Shown here one piece after another: positions 33,807 through 42,413 of a stretch of DNA of 64,000 bases. The stretch is from Mycetocola zhadangensis (lineage in GTDB: Bacteria; Actinomycetota; Actinomycetes; Actinomycetales; Microbacteriaceae). How positions within the stretch are numbered: position 1 is the stretch's first letter; each line of letters opens with the position of its first letter. Where the stretch lies: assembly GCF_003668565.1 (NCBI RefSeq), contig NZ_RCWJ01000005.1, positions 124,001-188,000 on the forward strand, given 5' to 3'. Made by a program: the position numbers and the translations under genes. The notes beneath the pieces were generated by a model. It was given only the letters and a program-made list of their open reading frames with translations, was not told where the DNA came from and did no database searches.

Positions 33807-34649
33807 ATGAAGAATCGAATCCTGGTCGGCGTCAAGGACCCCGACGTCAGCAGGTCAGCGGTGCTGTGGGCAGCCGAGCGGGCCGCGTCTCGCGACCTCG
33901 GTCTCTCGCTCGTGCACATCGTCGACGAGGGCATCCGCCGAGCCGGGAGCCAGGACCTTCTGCAGGCAACCGGCTCTGCCGTCGAGCGAGTGCTGACGGC
34001 GAGCGCCGAGCTCGCGCGGTCCGTGGCATCCGGTGTCGATATCTCCACCGATTCAGTCGAGGGCAACCCGCTGACCGAACTCGTCGCCCGCTCGGCCGAG
34101 GTCGACATGGTTGTTGTCGGAAGTGACGCGAGCGCAAATGGTGCCTCCCGCCACGGCACACGCGGTTTCCGGATCGCCGCCGCCAGTACAACTCCGGTCG
34201 CCGTGATTCCCGGACTCGATCCGCGCGGTCGCAAGGGCATCGTTGTCGGCGTGGATGGCTCAGAGGGCTCACGCCATGCATTCGCGTTTGCGGCGGACGA
34301 GGCGGAAAGACTCGGCGAGGAACTCGTCGCCGTGTACGCGTGGCCGAACCCCGTCGTGTACGGCTACGACCTCGCTTTCCCCGTCGACTATGTCGAAGAC
34401 CTCACTGAAACCGGGCACGAGGCCATCACCCGCGCGATCGAGTGGGTCAGTGCCGACCACCCGAGCCTCAACGTGCGGCGCGTGGTCAGCCAGGGTGACC
34501 CGGTCACGATCCTGAACGGCGAGGCCGCGAACGCGTCACTCGTCGTCGTCGGCAGCCATGGACGCGGCGCCGTCGCCCGATTCCTGCTCGGTTCGGTCAG
34601 CCACGGCGTACTGGCACGCCTCGGCGCTCCGACGGTGATCGCCCGCTAG
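33807..34649 (+). CDS. Tandem universal stress protein
   Basis: A 280-residue protein with two USP domains: one from RILVGVKDPDVSRSAVLWAAERA (residues 4-26) to TPVAVIPG, the other from GIVVGVDGSEGSRHAFAFAADEA to APTVIAR. The second domain keeps the ATP-binding GSHGRGAVARFLLGSVS motif; the first has a degenerate GSDASANGASRHGTRG version. CGGAGG precedes the ATG at 33807. It converges with tadA with a four-base overlap of the ends. Confidence 0.92.
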   Translation: MKNRILVGVKDPDVSRSAVLWAAERAASRDLGLSLVHIVDEGIRRAGSQDLLQATGSAVERVLTASAELARSVASGVDISTDSVEGNPLTELVARSAEVDMVVVGSDASANGASRHGTRGFRIAAASTTPVAVIPGLDPRGRKGIVVGVDGSEGSRHAFAFAADEAERLGEELVAVYAWPNPVVYGYDLAFPVDYVEDLTETGHEAITRAIEWVSADHPSLNVRRVVSQGDPVTILNGEAANASLVVVGSHGRGAVARFLLGSVSHGVLARLGAPTVIAR

Positions 34650-35116
34650 GACTCAGCGCCGCGGAAGAAGTCGGTGAGCAGGCGAGCGCAGGCATCCGCC
34701 TGAACCCCCGCATACACCTCGACGCGATGGTTGAGCCTGCGGTCGCGGAGCACGTCGTAGACACTTCCGGCGGCTCCGGCCTTCTCATCCCACGCACCAA
34801 AGACCACACGCGGAATCCGCGCGGAGAGAATAGCTCCAGCGCACATGACGCATGGCTCGAGGGTCACGATGAGCGTCGCGTCGGTCAGGTGCCAGTTTCC
34901 GGATGCAACGGCCGCCTGGCGAATCGCCTCGACTTCGGCGTGAGCAGTAGGGTCCTGTCGGGCTTCGCGCGCGTTGCGCCCGATTCCGAGCACGTCGCCG
35001 TTCGCGTTCACGACGAGCGCTCCGACCGGCACGTCCGCAGTCTCAAGCGCCAGCCGAGCTTCGGTGAGCGCGGTGTTCATCCACTCGATGTGCTTTGGCA
35101 GTTCGGGAAGTGGCAC
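34646..35116 (-). CDS. tadA: tRNA adenosine(34) deaminase
   Basis: A 156-residue cytidine deaminase-fold enzyme that makes inosine at the wobble position of tRNA-Arg(ACG). The zinc and catalytic residues are in TAHAEVEAIRQAA and LEPCVMCAGAI, with VPVGALVV before them. The GTG at 35116 (MPLPELPKHIEWMNTAL) has GAGGA six bases upstream. The open frame runs to 35299, but that extension overlaps upp on the other strand and looks unlike the family. Confidence 0.92.
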   Translation of the reverse strand: MPLPELPKHIEWMNTALTEARLALETADVPVGALVVNANGDVLGIGRNAREARQDPTAHAEVEAIRQAAVASGNWHLTDATLIVTLEPCVMCAGAILSARIPRVVFGAWDEKAGAAGSVYDVLRDRRLNHRVEVYAGVQADACARLLTDFFRGAES

Positions 35117-35176
35117 GGATTCCTCGGGGTGATCGACGCCGGATCGGCAACGGTATCGGCGGGAGTGGGGGAACGG

Positions 35177-35182
35177 TAGATT
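35177..35182 (+). promoter_or_regulatory. -10 box for leaderless upp mRNA
   Basis: TAGATT seven bases before the ATG of upp. No Shine-Dalgarno sequence fits in the gap, so the transcript probably starts at the start codon. Confidence 0.5.
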
Positions 35183-35189
35183 AGAGCCT

Positions 35190-35822
35190 ATGCGAGTGCA
35201 CGTAGCGGACCACCCCCTCATCACCCACAAACTCACGGTGCTGCGTGACAAGACGACGCCGTCGCCGGTCTTTCGTGCACTGACCGAGGAGCTCGTCACG
35301 CTCCTCGCCTACGAGGCAACGCGCAATGTGCGCACGGAGCCCGTGCAGATCGAGACCCCTGTGACCACCACAACGGGTCTCGCGATCAGCACACCGCGTC
35401 CACTCGTCGTTCCCATCCTTCGTGCGGGCCTCGGCATGCTCGAGGGAATGGTCAAGCTCCTTCCGACCGCGGAGGTCGGGTTCCTTGGCATGCTGCGCAA
35501 CGAGGAGACCCTCGAGCCGGCGACGTACGCCGAGCGCCTCCCGGACGACCTGTCCGACCGGCAGTGTTTCGTACTCGACCCGATGCTGGCCACAGGTGGC
35601 TCGCTCGGCGCGGCCATCGAGTTCCTCTTTGCCCGCGGCGCCATCGATGTGACAGCGATCTGTCTGCTCGCAGCCCCCGAGGGAATCGCAGCCCTCGAAA
35701 AGGCAACCGAGGGTCGCGACGTCACGATCGTCCTCGGCGCTCTCGACGAACGACTCGACGAGAACGGCTACATCGTGCCTGGTCTCGGCGACGCAGGCGA
35801 CCGCCTCTACGGCCTCGTCTAA
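35190..35822 (+). CDS. upp: Uracil phosphoribosyltransferase
   Basis: A 210-residue pyrimidine salvage enzyme that makes UMP from uracil and PRPP. Visible are [14 protein letters not shown] at the N-terminus, the [13 protein letters not shown] segment, [14 protein letters not shown], the PRPP-binding loop [16 protein letters not shown] and the uracil-binding end [16 protein letters not shown]. Divergent from tadA. A stem-loop follows at 35845-35882. Confidence 0.96.
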   Translation: MRVHVADHPLITHKLTVLRDKTTPSPVFRALTEELVTLLAYEATRNVRTEPVQIETPVTTTTGLAISTPRPLVVPILRAGLGMLEGMVKLLPTAEVGFLGMLRNEETLEPATYAERLPDDLSDRQCFVLDPMLATGGSLGAAIEFLFARGAIDVTAICLLAAPEGIAALEKATEGRDVTIVLGALDERLDENGYIVPGLGDAGDRLYGLV

Positions 35823-35844
35823 GCCTTTCGCGCTGTAGAACATC

Positions 35845-35882
35845 CTTCGGCGCGCGTCGCCGCGCTCGAAACTGCGCCGAAG
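35845..35882 (+). terminator. Stem-loop after upp, possible terminator
   Basis: CTTCGGCGC (35845-35853) pairs perfectly with GCGCCGAAG (35874-35882) over a 20-base loop, 22 bases after the upp stop. No T-run follows. Confidence 0.5.
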
Positions 35883-35956
35883 ATCCTTCGGATGGAGCCA
35901 ACGCGCTCCACATAATCTGCACTTTTCTGCAGTAAATCGTCACACAGTGCAAAGAT

Positions 35957-35986
35957 TTGACACGTGCTGACACAGTGGGGTTAACT
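35957..35986 (+). promoter_or_regulatory. Strong sigma-A-type promoter for a leaderless leader peptide
   Basis: A perfect -35 TTGACA (35957-35962), 18-base spacer and -10 TTAACT (35981-35986). Seven bases later is the ATG of a 33-codon frame, so transcription probably starts at that codon. It is the clearest promoter in the window. Confidence 0.7.
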
Positions 35987-35993
35987 CATGCCC

Positions 35994-36095
35994 ATGACTG
36001 ATAACGCGCAACTCCTGGGCTCCTCCGAGCGTCATGGAACTGCCGGCTTGATGATGGCCAGCAGCGCAGTCATGTGTTGTCGAATGTGTCGCTGA
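35994..36095 (+). CDS. Cysteine-rich leader peptide, candidate attenuator
   Basis: A 33-residue frame, MTDNAQLLGSSERHGTAG then LMMASSAVMCCRMCR, ending at TGA 36093-36095. The C-terminal CCRMC cluster resembles the leaderless polycysteine leader peptides described in mycobacteria and the putative leader peptides of other actinobacteria, where ribosome stalling at Cys codons controls downstream genes. A perfect promoter places the mRNA start at its ATG. The downstream gene here is a winged-helix regulator (36267), not a known cysteine gene. Whether it attenuates that gene is inference. Confidence 0.62.
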   Translation: MTDNAQLLGSSERHGTAGLMMASSAVMCCRMCR

Positions 36096-36145
36096 CCGCG
36101 AACCCCTCGCCCCACTCGCGCTGACCCCTCCGGTTGCCGAGTGAC

Positions 36146-36167
36146 CGAATGCCACACCCCGCATTCG
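36146..36167 (+). promoter_or_regulatory. Hairpin between leader peptide and winged-helix gene
   Basis: CGAATGC (36146-36152) and GCATTCG (36161-36167) make a perfect 7-bp stem with an 8-base loop. It is 50 bases after the leader peptide stop, where an attenuator or ribosome-accessibility structure would be expected. Confidence 0.4.
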
Positions 36168-36266
36168 CACAGGCCGTAGCACCGGCCGCCACAAACACGA
36201 CTCCCCGTCGAAGATCCTTCCGGCGTACCCGGATTCGACGAACCCCATCATCCAAGGACTTCTCTC

Positions 36267-36971
36267 ATGTCACTCGTACACGCAACCTCCTTCGCCCCGT
36301 CGACAGCTTCCCCGGCGACCGCAGCAGCTCCCGCCGCTCGGAACCGCAACCTCCGTGCCGTTCCCGAAGGAACCGAAGCTCGCGGATTCGTACTCTACGT
36401 CGGCATCGACGATGCCAAGGCCGCTGCGGCCGGCACCAGCCTCGGCGCCATCGTGAACGCGCTCAAGGCGCTCACGGCCGAGCTCGCGCCGGAGTCAGAA
36501 ACCTACGCCGCCGTTGCGCTCGCACCGGAGGGAGCCGGCGGTCGCGACGTCGATGTCGTGCGGCTCGCGCTGCAGGACCCGTCAGCACTCGCGAAAAACC
36601 GTGACGTCGAGGCGGACGAAGAACTCGACCGCGCCCACTCCGGCGTCGTCATCGACATCTCGCGCAAGCGCCTGGTCCTCGACAACGACTCGGTCGGCCT
36701 CACCTACAAGGAATTCGAACTGCTGCAGTACCTTGTGCTTCGCGAGGGCCGCACCATCGACCGAGCCGAACTCATCTCCTCGCTCTGGAAGGCCGGCGAC
36801 GACGAGGTACCCAACGAGCGCACCATCGATGTGCACGTTCGCCGCCTGCGTGCCAAACTCGGCCGGTACGAAGACATCGTGCGCACCGTGCGCGGCGTCG
36901 GCTACCGTTTCGACCGCCACGCTGACGTATCCATCCGTCACGCAGCAGCGCAGTCCCCCGACTTCATCTAG
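36267..36971 (+). CDS. Winged-helix regulator with OmpR-type DNA-binding domain and no receiver
   Basis: A 234-residue protein. The C-terminal ~95 residues are a response-regulator-type winged helix: SGVVIDISRKRLVLDNDSVGLTYKEFELLQYLVLREG, RTIDRAELISSLWKAG and ERTIDVHVRRLRAKLG, then RTVRGVGYRFDR. The N-terminal part (GFVLYVGIDDAKAAAAGTSLG) is not a CheY receiver: no phospho-acceptor Asp pocket is seen. It may therefore sense something directly. The first ~35 residues are Ala/Pro/Ser rich. The leader peptide and hairpin upstream may control it. Confidence 0.85.
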   Translation: MSLVHATSFAPSTASPATAAAPAARNRNLRAVPEGTEARGFVLYVGIDDAKAAAAGTSLGAIVNALKALTAELAPESETYAAVALAPEGAGGRDVDVVRLALQDPSALAKNRDVEADEELDRAHSGVVIDISRKRLVLDNDSVGLTYKEFELLQYLVLREGRTIDRAELISSLWKAGDDEVPNERTIDVHVRRLRAKLGRYEDIVRTVRGVGYRFDRHADVSIRHAAAQSPDFI

Positions 36972-37002
36972 CAACGTCATTCCCGAAAAAAAGGGGAGAC
37001 GG

Positions 37003-37788
37003 ATGGCTGGGCATGGTGACGACCCTGTAACGGATCGCATCCGGGAGTTCGCCGCTCTTCCGAGTGGCGAAATCACACTGCGCGACGCAAGGACAGGGTC
37101 CAAGCGGACGGTGCAACTCGAGTCATTCGAACTCGCGCGAGTCACGGTGACGAGGAGTGATGCGGACGCGACGCCGTGGCATCCGGTGGCCTGGAAACAG
37201 GCGATCTCATACTGCAACGCGGCATCGGTCGCAGAGAACCTTTCTGCGGCGTACTCGGTTCTCGACGACGGCACCGTCGAGTGGGATGTCAGCGCAGACG
37301 GGTTCCGGCTGCCCACCGAAGCGGAGTGGGAGTGGGCCTGCCGGGCAGGAACGACGGCATCAACCTACGGACCGCTCGGCGAGATCGCATGGACGGCGGC
37401 CGACGAAGTTGCCGACCCACAACCGGTGGGGCGAAAGGCGCCAAACGCGTTCGGCCTCTTCGACATGATCGGCAACGTGTGGGAATGGTGCTGGGACTAT
37501 GCGGATCCGGCTCGGTACGGCGATTACCGCAGCCTGCGCGGTGGCGGCTGGGCCGATCAGGCGTGGAGCTGCCGAGCCTCTGTTCGCCGAGGCAATGCGC
37601 CAGACGCCGTGCTCGAGGACGTCGGGTTTCGGATGGCCCGCGGAGCCGTCGGGGAGGCCGGAGCGGGTGAGGCGCAGGGCTGGTCAGCGGAAGCGGACGC
37701 CAGGCGCGCGAACATTGCCGGCCCGTTACCTGTCGGCTGGACCCCGCTCGGCAGACCTCACAGATTCGACAGCCGCTCGGCCAGGTAG
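37003..37788 (+). CDS. SUMF1/formylglycine-generating-enzyme-like domain protein
   Basis: A 261-residue protein with the SUMF1 (FGE-sulfatase) fold: PWHPVAWKQAISYCNAAS, GFRLPTEAEWEWACRAG, PNAFGLFDMIGNVWEWCWDYADP and LRGGGWADQAWSCRASVRRG, then VGFRMARG. True FGEs use two cysteines in a CxxxxC arrangement in the GG-S/W region; here only one is visible, so copper-dependent FGE activity is doubtful. AGGGGAGACGG precedes the ATG at 37003. It may be co-transcribed with the winged-helix gene 31 bases upstream. Its 3' end overlaps the convergent UvrA-like gene by 31 bases. Confidence 0.85.
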   Translation: MAGHGDDPVTDRIREFAALPSGEITLRDARTGSKRTVQLESFELARVTVTRSDADATPWHPVAWKQAISYCNAASVAENLSAAYSVLDDGTVEWDVSADGFRLPTEAEWEWACRAGTTASTYGPLGEIAWTAADEVADPQPVGRKAPNAFGLFDMIGNVWEWCWDYADPARYGDYRSLRGGGWADQAWSCRASVRRGNAPDAVLEDVGFRMARGAVGEAGAGEAQGWSAEADARRANIAGPLPVGWTPLGRPHRFDSRSAR

Positions 37789-40304
37789 GGCGCCGTGCGG
37801 CTGCCCTCGTGGGCGGCGACAGTGGCTGGCGTGCCAGAAACGAGCACACGGCCTCCCGCGGTTCCTCCCGAGGGGCCCATGTCGATGATCCAGTCGGCCG
37901 ATGCCGCAACACCCATGTCGTGTTCAACGAGCACCACAGTGTTTCCGCCGTCGACGAGCTTGTTCAGCTGTGTCAGCAGCAGTTCGACATCGGCGGGGTG
38001 CAGCCCGGTGGTCGGCTCGTCGAGCAGGTAGAGCGTGTGGCCTCGACGGGCACGCTGCAGTTCCGTGGCGAGTTTGATGCGCTGCGCCTCGCCGCCGGAG
38101 AGTTCCGTGGCCGGCTGGCCGAGCCGCAGGTAGCCGAGCCCGACGTCGCGCAGGGTGTCGAGGCCGCGGGCCGCGGACGGGATGTCCGTCAGAAACTCCG
38201 CAGCCTCGTCGACGGTCATCGCCAACACATCGGCAATGTTCCTGCCGCGATACTCGATCTCGAGCGTTTCGGCGTTGTATCGCTTGCCACCGCAGTCAGG
38301 GCAGGCGGCGTAACTCCCGGGGAGGAACAGGAGCTCGACGGCCACGAAGCCTTCACCGAGACAGGTTTCGCAGCGCCCACCAGCCACGTTGAACGAAAAG
38401 CGACCGGCGTCGTAGCCGCGACCCGTGGCATCCGCTGTCGAAGCGAACGTGGAACGCACCGCGTCGAAGAGGCCCGTGTATGTGGCGAGGTTTGACCGCG
38501 GGGTGCGACCAATCGGCCGCTGGTCAACCCGAACGATGCGATCGACTGACTCGAGCCCCGAAACACCAGCGATGGTGGTTGGCGGCGCGGCAGCATCGTC
38601 GGCCTCGACGTCCGGCTGCGCCGGTTCGGTGTGCGCCCGACCGGCGCGAAGCCCCTCACGCACGGCATCGCCGAGCACGCCGCTGACGAGCGTCGACTTA
38701 CCGGAACCGGACACACCGGTTACAACCGTGAGCACACCGAGAGGAACATCGACATCCAGGTCAACGAGGTTGTACCTGGACACCCCACGCAGCCCAAGCC
38801 AACGGGTGGCCGTCCGCCGGTCGCGCGGCTTGGTCGGGGTTTCGGCTTTCGGGTGGAGGAACCGCCGTGTCACAGATTTCTTGACGGACGCCAGCCCGTC
38901 GACGGCTCCACTGTAGAGCACGCGGCCGCCCTGGGCTCCCGCGCTCGGCCCAACGTCGACGAGCCAGTCGGCACGACGGACGATGTCCATGTTGTGTTCG
39001 ACCACGAAGACGCTGTTGCCCGACGCCTTGAGCTGCTCGAGCACAACCATCAGCGGTTCGGCATCGGCGGGGTGCAGCCCGGCGGACGGCTCGTCGAGCA
39101 CATAGATCACACCGAACAGGCCCGAGCGCAGCTGCGTCGCGATGCGCAAACGCTGCATCTCACCGGGCGACAGGGTCGGCGTTTTGCGGTCGAGGCTGAG
39201 GTACCCCAGCCCGAGCCCGAGGAGCACCTCGATCCGACCGAGCAGGTCGCTCGAGATCGTCACGGCGACCTCGGTCATTTCACCAGATGAAGCGGATGCC
39301 ACGGCGGCCGTTGCGGTGCTGAGCTTGGCAGTCGGTCGAAGCACCTCGGCGAGCTCAGAGAGCGGCAACGCGTTCAGCCCGGCGACGGTGTGCCCGGCGA
39401 AGGTGACGGCGAGCGCCGCTTGAGTGAGACCACTTCCGCCGCACAGGTCGCACGGACCGGACTCGACGAACCGCGCGGCACGCGCCCGGGAGGTCTCACT
39501 CTTGGAGTCGGCGAGCGCGTGCAGGATGTGGCTCTTCGCGCTCCAAAACCTGCCCTTGTATGGCTTGGCCACCCGATCGCGCTGGGGTGTGACCTCGACG
39601 ACGGGCTGCTCTTCTGTGAACAGGATCCAGTCACGGTCGGCGCGCGGCAGATCACGCCACGGCACGTCGATGTCGTAGCCGAGACCGGCAACGACATCAC
39701 GCAGGTTCTTGCCCTGCCAGGCGCCAGGCCACGCGGTGATCGCGCCATCGCGGATGCTCAATGACGGGTCATGCACCGCCGACGCTTCGGTCACGGTGTG
39801 GGCGATGCCGAGCCCGTGGCAGCGCGGGCAGGCTCCGACGGCCGTGTTCGGTGAGAACGAGTCCGACTCGAGTCGCGGTGCTCCGGCCGGGTACGAACCG
39901 GCTCGCGAGAAGAGCATGCGCATCGAGTTCGACAGGGTGGTAAGCGTGCCGACCGTCGATCGGGTGCTCGGGGCTCCTCGCCGCTGCTGCAGCGCGACCG
40001 CTGGTGGCAACCCGGTGATGGAGTCGACGTGCGGGTTGTGGCCCTGCGCGATGAGCCGGCGCGCGTACGGCGCGACCGACTCGAGGAACCGGCGCTGCGC
40101 CTCGGCGAAGATCGTGCCGAAAGCCAGCGACGACTTTCCGGACCCGGACACCCCGGTGAATGCGACGATGCACCCGCGGGGAACATCGACGTTCACGTCG
40201 ACGAGGTTGTTCTCCCTGGCACCCCGAACACGAACGAAACCGTCGTCGGATACATCGGGAAGTGGGAGGGCTGGATGCATCAGAGAAGTCGACATCATGA
40301 CCAT
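37758..40304 (-). CDS. UvrA-like ABC ATPase (short paralogue)
   Basis: An 848-residue protein with two UvrA-type ATPase halves. Walker A motifs GVSGSGKSSL and GVSGSGKSTL, zinc modules CPRCHGLG/CDLCGGSG and CETCLGEG/CPDCGGKR, and Walker B VIYVLDEPSAGLHP and LYLLDEPTTGLHP are visible. The second half has the standard signature LSGGEAQRI; the first has LSPGEMQRL. Normal UvrA is about 950 residues, so this is a shorter paralogue like those linked to drug or DNA-adduct resistance. The genome probably carries a standard uvrA elsewhere. The start is one of three nearby ATGs. Confidence 0.9.
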   Translation of the reverse strand: MVMMSTSLMHPALPLPDVSDDGFVRVRGARENNLVDVNVDVPRGCIVAFTGVSGSGKSSLAFGTIFAEAQRRFLESVAPYARRLIAQGHNPHVDSITGLPPAVALQQRRGAPSTRSTVGTLTTLSNSMRMLFSRAGSYPAGAPRLESDSFSPNTAVGACPRCHGLGIAHTVTEASAVHDPSLSIRDGAITAWPGAWQGKNLRDVVAGLGYDIDVPWRDLPRADRDWILFTEEQPVVEVTPQRDRVAKPYKGRFWSAKSHILHALADSKSETSRARAARFVESGPCDLCGGSGLTQAALAVTFAGHTVAGLNALPLSELAEVLRPTAKLSTATAAVASASSGEMTEVAVTISSDLLGRIEVLLGLGLGYLSLDRKTPTLSPGEMQRLRIATQLRSGLFGVIYVLDEPSAGLHPADAEPLMVVLEQLKASGNSVFVVEHNMDIVRRADWLVDVGPSAGAQGGRVLYSGAVDGLASVKKSVTRRFLHPKAETPTKPRDRRTATRWLGLRGVSRYNLVDLDVDVPLGVLTVVTGVSGSGKSTLVSGVLGDAVREGLRAGRAHTEPAQPDVEADDAAAPPTTIAGVSGLESVDRIVRVDQRPIGRTPRSNLATYTGLFDAVRSTFASTADATGRGYDAGRFSFNVAGGRCETCLGEGFVAVELLFLPGSYAACPDCGGKRYNAETLEIEYRGRNIADVLAMTVDEAAEFLTDIPSAARGLDTLRDVGLGYLRLGQPATELSGGEAQRIKLATELQRARRGHTLYLLDEPTTGLHPADVELLLTQLNKLVDGGNTVVLVEHDMGVAASADWIIDMGPSGGTAGGRVLVSGTPATVAAHEGSRTAPYLAERLSNL

Positions 40305-40418
40305 GCTAGGCGTGGAACCCGAGTGCGCTCAGAGGGTCGCGGCCCGCGAAAGACCGCCCTAGAATGACGCTCGCTGTCCTCGTGCCGCGCCACAGGCATC
40401 CGTCTGAAAAAGAGAAGC

Positions 40419-40895
40419 ATGACTATCGACGACATCGTGACATTCGTGACCGGACTCGGCGGAGTTGTTGCTCAGACCCCGAGCGAGGGCGATGGTTCAC
40501 CTGAACTTGCCTGGGGTGACACGTTCTTTTACTACTCGCCGGACGGGACGATTCCCGCGGCGCAGCCCGTTGCCACGATCGTCACGAAGACCTATCCCGG
40601 TGAGGAACAGTCAAGGCTCGACCGCCCAGGGGCGTTTCGGGTGAACATTGCGGCTGGGCGCGAACTCTTCACGGAGTACGTGGGTGTCGCGCCACGCGAA
40701 CTGACCGCCGGAACGGGCGAAGCGCCGGATGACACGGTGGTCCCCCACCCGACATACGGGTCGCTCGGCTGGCTCGCTGTCGTCAATCCGGGTCCGAACT
40801 CCGAGAAAGATGTTCACCGACTGTTGCGGCACGCCTGGCTGGCGGCCTGCGGTCGCTTCGAACGCCGTCAGGAGTCGTCGGACGGTTCCAGCTAG
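40419..40895 (+). CDS. DUF6194 family protein
   Basis: A 158-residue soluble protein. The family pattern is ELAWGDTFFYYSPDG near residue 30, PVATIVTKTYPGE, then RPGAFRVNIAAGRELF and NPGPNSEKDVHRLLRHAW. No catalytic residues are recognised. The family name is from memory and function is unknown. It is divergent from the UvrA-like gene and converges with the nucleoside transporter gene; a hairpin at 40902-40920 separates the ends. Confidence 0.72.
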   Translation: MTIDDIVTFVTGLGGVVAQTPSEGDGSPELAWGDTFFYYSPDGTIPAAQPVATIVTKTYPGEEQSRLDRPGAFRVNIAAGRELFTEYVGVAPRELTAGTGEAPDDTVVPHPTYGSLGWLAVVNPGPNSEKDVHRLLRHAWLAACGRFERRQESSDGSS

Positions 40896-40901
40896 CAAGA
40901 C

Positions 40902-40920
40902 GGCCGGCACCTGGCCGGCC
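40902..40920. terminator. GC-rich hairpin between convergent genes
   Basis: GGCCGG-CACCTGG-CCGGCC is a perfect 6-bp stem (7 if C-G inside the loop pairs). It lies six bases after the DUF6194 stop and 47 bases from the MFS gene end. No T-run. Confidence 0.5.
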
Positions 40921-40967
40921 GCCTCGCGTCTGTTCGAGACGCTCCAGCAGCGAGCGTCCCGAACCCG

Positions 40968-42413
40968 TCAGGGGGTGCCGGGTGCGGACGCAGACTCGTC
41001 CGCGCTCTGGTGCTCGACGGGGGTGTTCATTTCAGTTCCCTTGCGCTCCAAAACCACGACCGAGGCGCGGTAGAGCACGAGACCCAGAGCGGAGACCCCG
41101 GCCAGGATGAGGAGCACCGATCCGTAGACCGACGCCTGACCGCTCCCGACGATGCCGTCGATCAGTTGGGGTTTCAGCTGCACCAAAGTCGCTGTGTATG
41201 CGATACCCACAGGCACAGCGATGTTGATGGTGAGGTTGTAGAAACCAATGGCGATGCCGGAGTTCTGGACAGGCACCCGCAGAATGGCGGTGGACAGGAG
41301 CGGTCCGTACATCAGCGCAAAGCCCATTCCGAACAGGACCATTGAGATCACGAAGATCCCAATCCACTTCTCGACGACAAGCGCGGGCACCAGCAGCGAC
41401 AGGATGATCACGATCAGTGCGAGGGTGATGGCCTGCTTGGACGTCAGGAACCGGGCGATTTTGCCGGTCGCCGAGCCAACGATCACGGCGGCGATATAAC
41501 CGGGGACCAGCAGCAGGGACACCTCGCCCAGGTTGTAGCCATAGAGGTCAGAAACCAGGAAGGGGAACACGAAGGTGTAACCCAACTGGACCGAGTAGAT
41601 CACGAACACGACGAGGAGCATCAGCGAGTATTGAGCGTTGCGGAAGAATGCACCGGTGATTACGGCGTTGTCGTGGGCACGAATGTGCCAGATGAAGAGG
41701 GCAAGGCCCGCCGCGATCGGCAGGAGGTACCAGGGATTGAAGGCCTGCATGAACAGGATGACCCCGGTGGCGAAGACGGCGATGAGGAACAGGCCGAACA
41801 CATCCACATGTCCGGCGCCCGTCGTCTCTTCGGGGACCGTGCGCAACACAACAGGGATGGCCAGCAACGACAGCAGGGCAACCAGGAAGAAGGCGGCCCA
41901 GCCGATGTAGGTGGCAATGAAGCCACTGCCAACGGCACCGATCAGCAGCGATAGCTGGAATGCCGCGGTGCTGAAGCCCAGGTACTTCTTCTGTTCGTCA
42001 CCCTTGAAGTGCTTGGTGACGTAGATCACGTAGAGGGTTTCGGCGGCTGCAAGACCCGCACTCTGGATGAGTCTCCCGACCAGGATCAGCCAGAAGCTGC
42101 CCTGGAAGATGAAGCCAACGAGCGAGCCGACCGTCATCACGACGATCGCGAAGATGATCAGCTTTCGAATAGGGATCGTGTCAGCGAGCGCTGCGTAAAC
42201 CACGGCGCCGATACCGATCAGGACGCCCGCCAACGTGGCCTGCAGGCTGACAGTGTTGACCGGGAGGCTGAGACTCTCGGCCAGTGCTGGCGACATGAAC
42301 TTGAAGCCGTTGTCGAGCACCAGGGAGAAGACGAAGAGGGACAGGAGGATGGGGATGGCCCGGCTTGGTTTGACGACCTGGGCCAGGTTTGCTGTTCGAG
42401 TTGCGGCGCTCAT
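40968..42413 (-). CDS. MFS transporter, probable nucleoside permease
   Basis: A 481-residue major facilitator protein with 12 or more predicted helices. The N-half begins PILLSLFVFSLVLDNGFKFMSP, and the loop 2-3 motif region ALADTIPIRKLII is present. No family-specific substrate motif is recognised. Its start codon overlaps the stop of deoD by one base, so it is in an operon with purine nucleoside phosphorylase and is most simply a nucleoside importer. The tail after residue 455 is hydrophilic and variable. Confidence 0.86.
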   Translation of the reverse strand: MSAATRTANLAQVVKPSRAIPILLSLFVFSLVLDNGFKFMSPALAESLSLPVNTVSLQATLAGVLIGIGAVVYAALADTIPIRKLIIFAIVVMTVGSLVGFIFQGSFWLILVGRLIQSAGLAAAETLYVIYVTKHFKGDEQKKYLGFSTAAFQLSLLIGAVGSGFIATYIGWAAFFLVALLSLLAIPVVLRTVPEETTGAGHVDVFGLFLIAVFATGVILFMQAFNPWYLLPIAAGLALFIWHIRAHDNAVITGAFFRNAQYSLMLLVVFVIYSVQLGYTFVFPFLVSDLYGYNLGEVSLLLVPGYIAAVIVGSATGKIARFLTSKQAITLALIVIILSLLVPALVVEKWIGIFVISMVLFGMGFALMYGPLLSTAILRVPVQNSGIAIGFYNLTINIAVPVGIAYTATLVQLKPQLIDGIVGSGQASVYGSVLLILAGVSALGLVLYRASVVVLERKGTEMNTPVEHQSADESASAPGTP

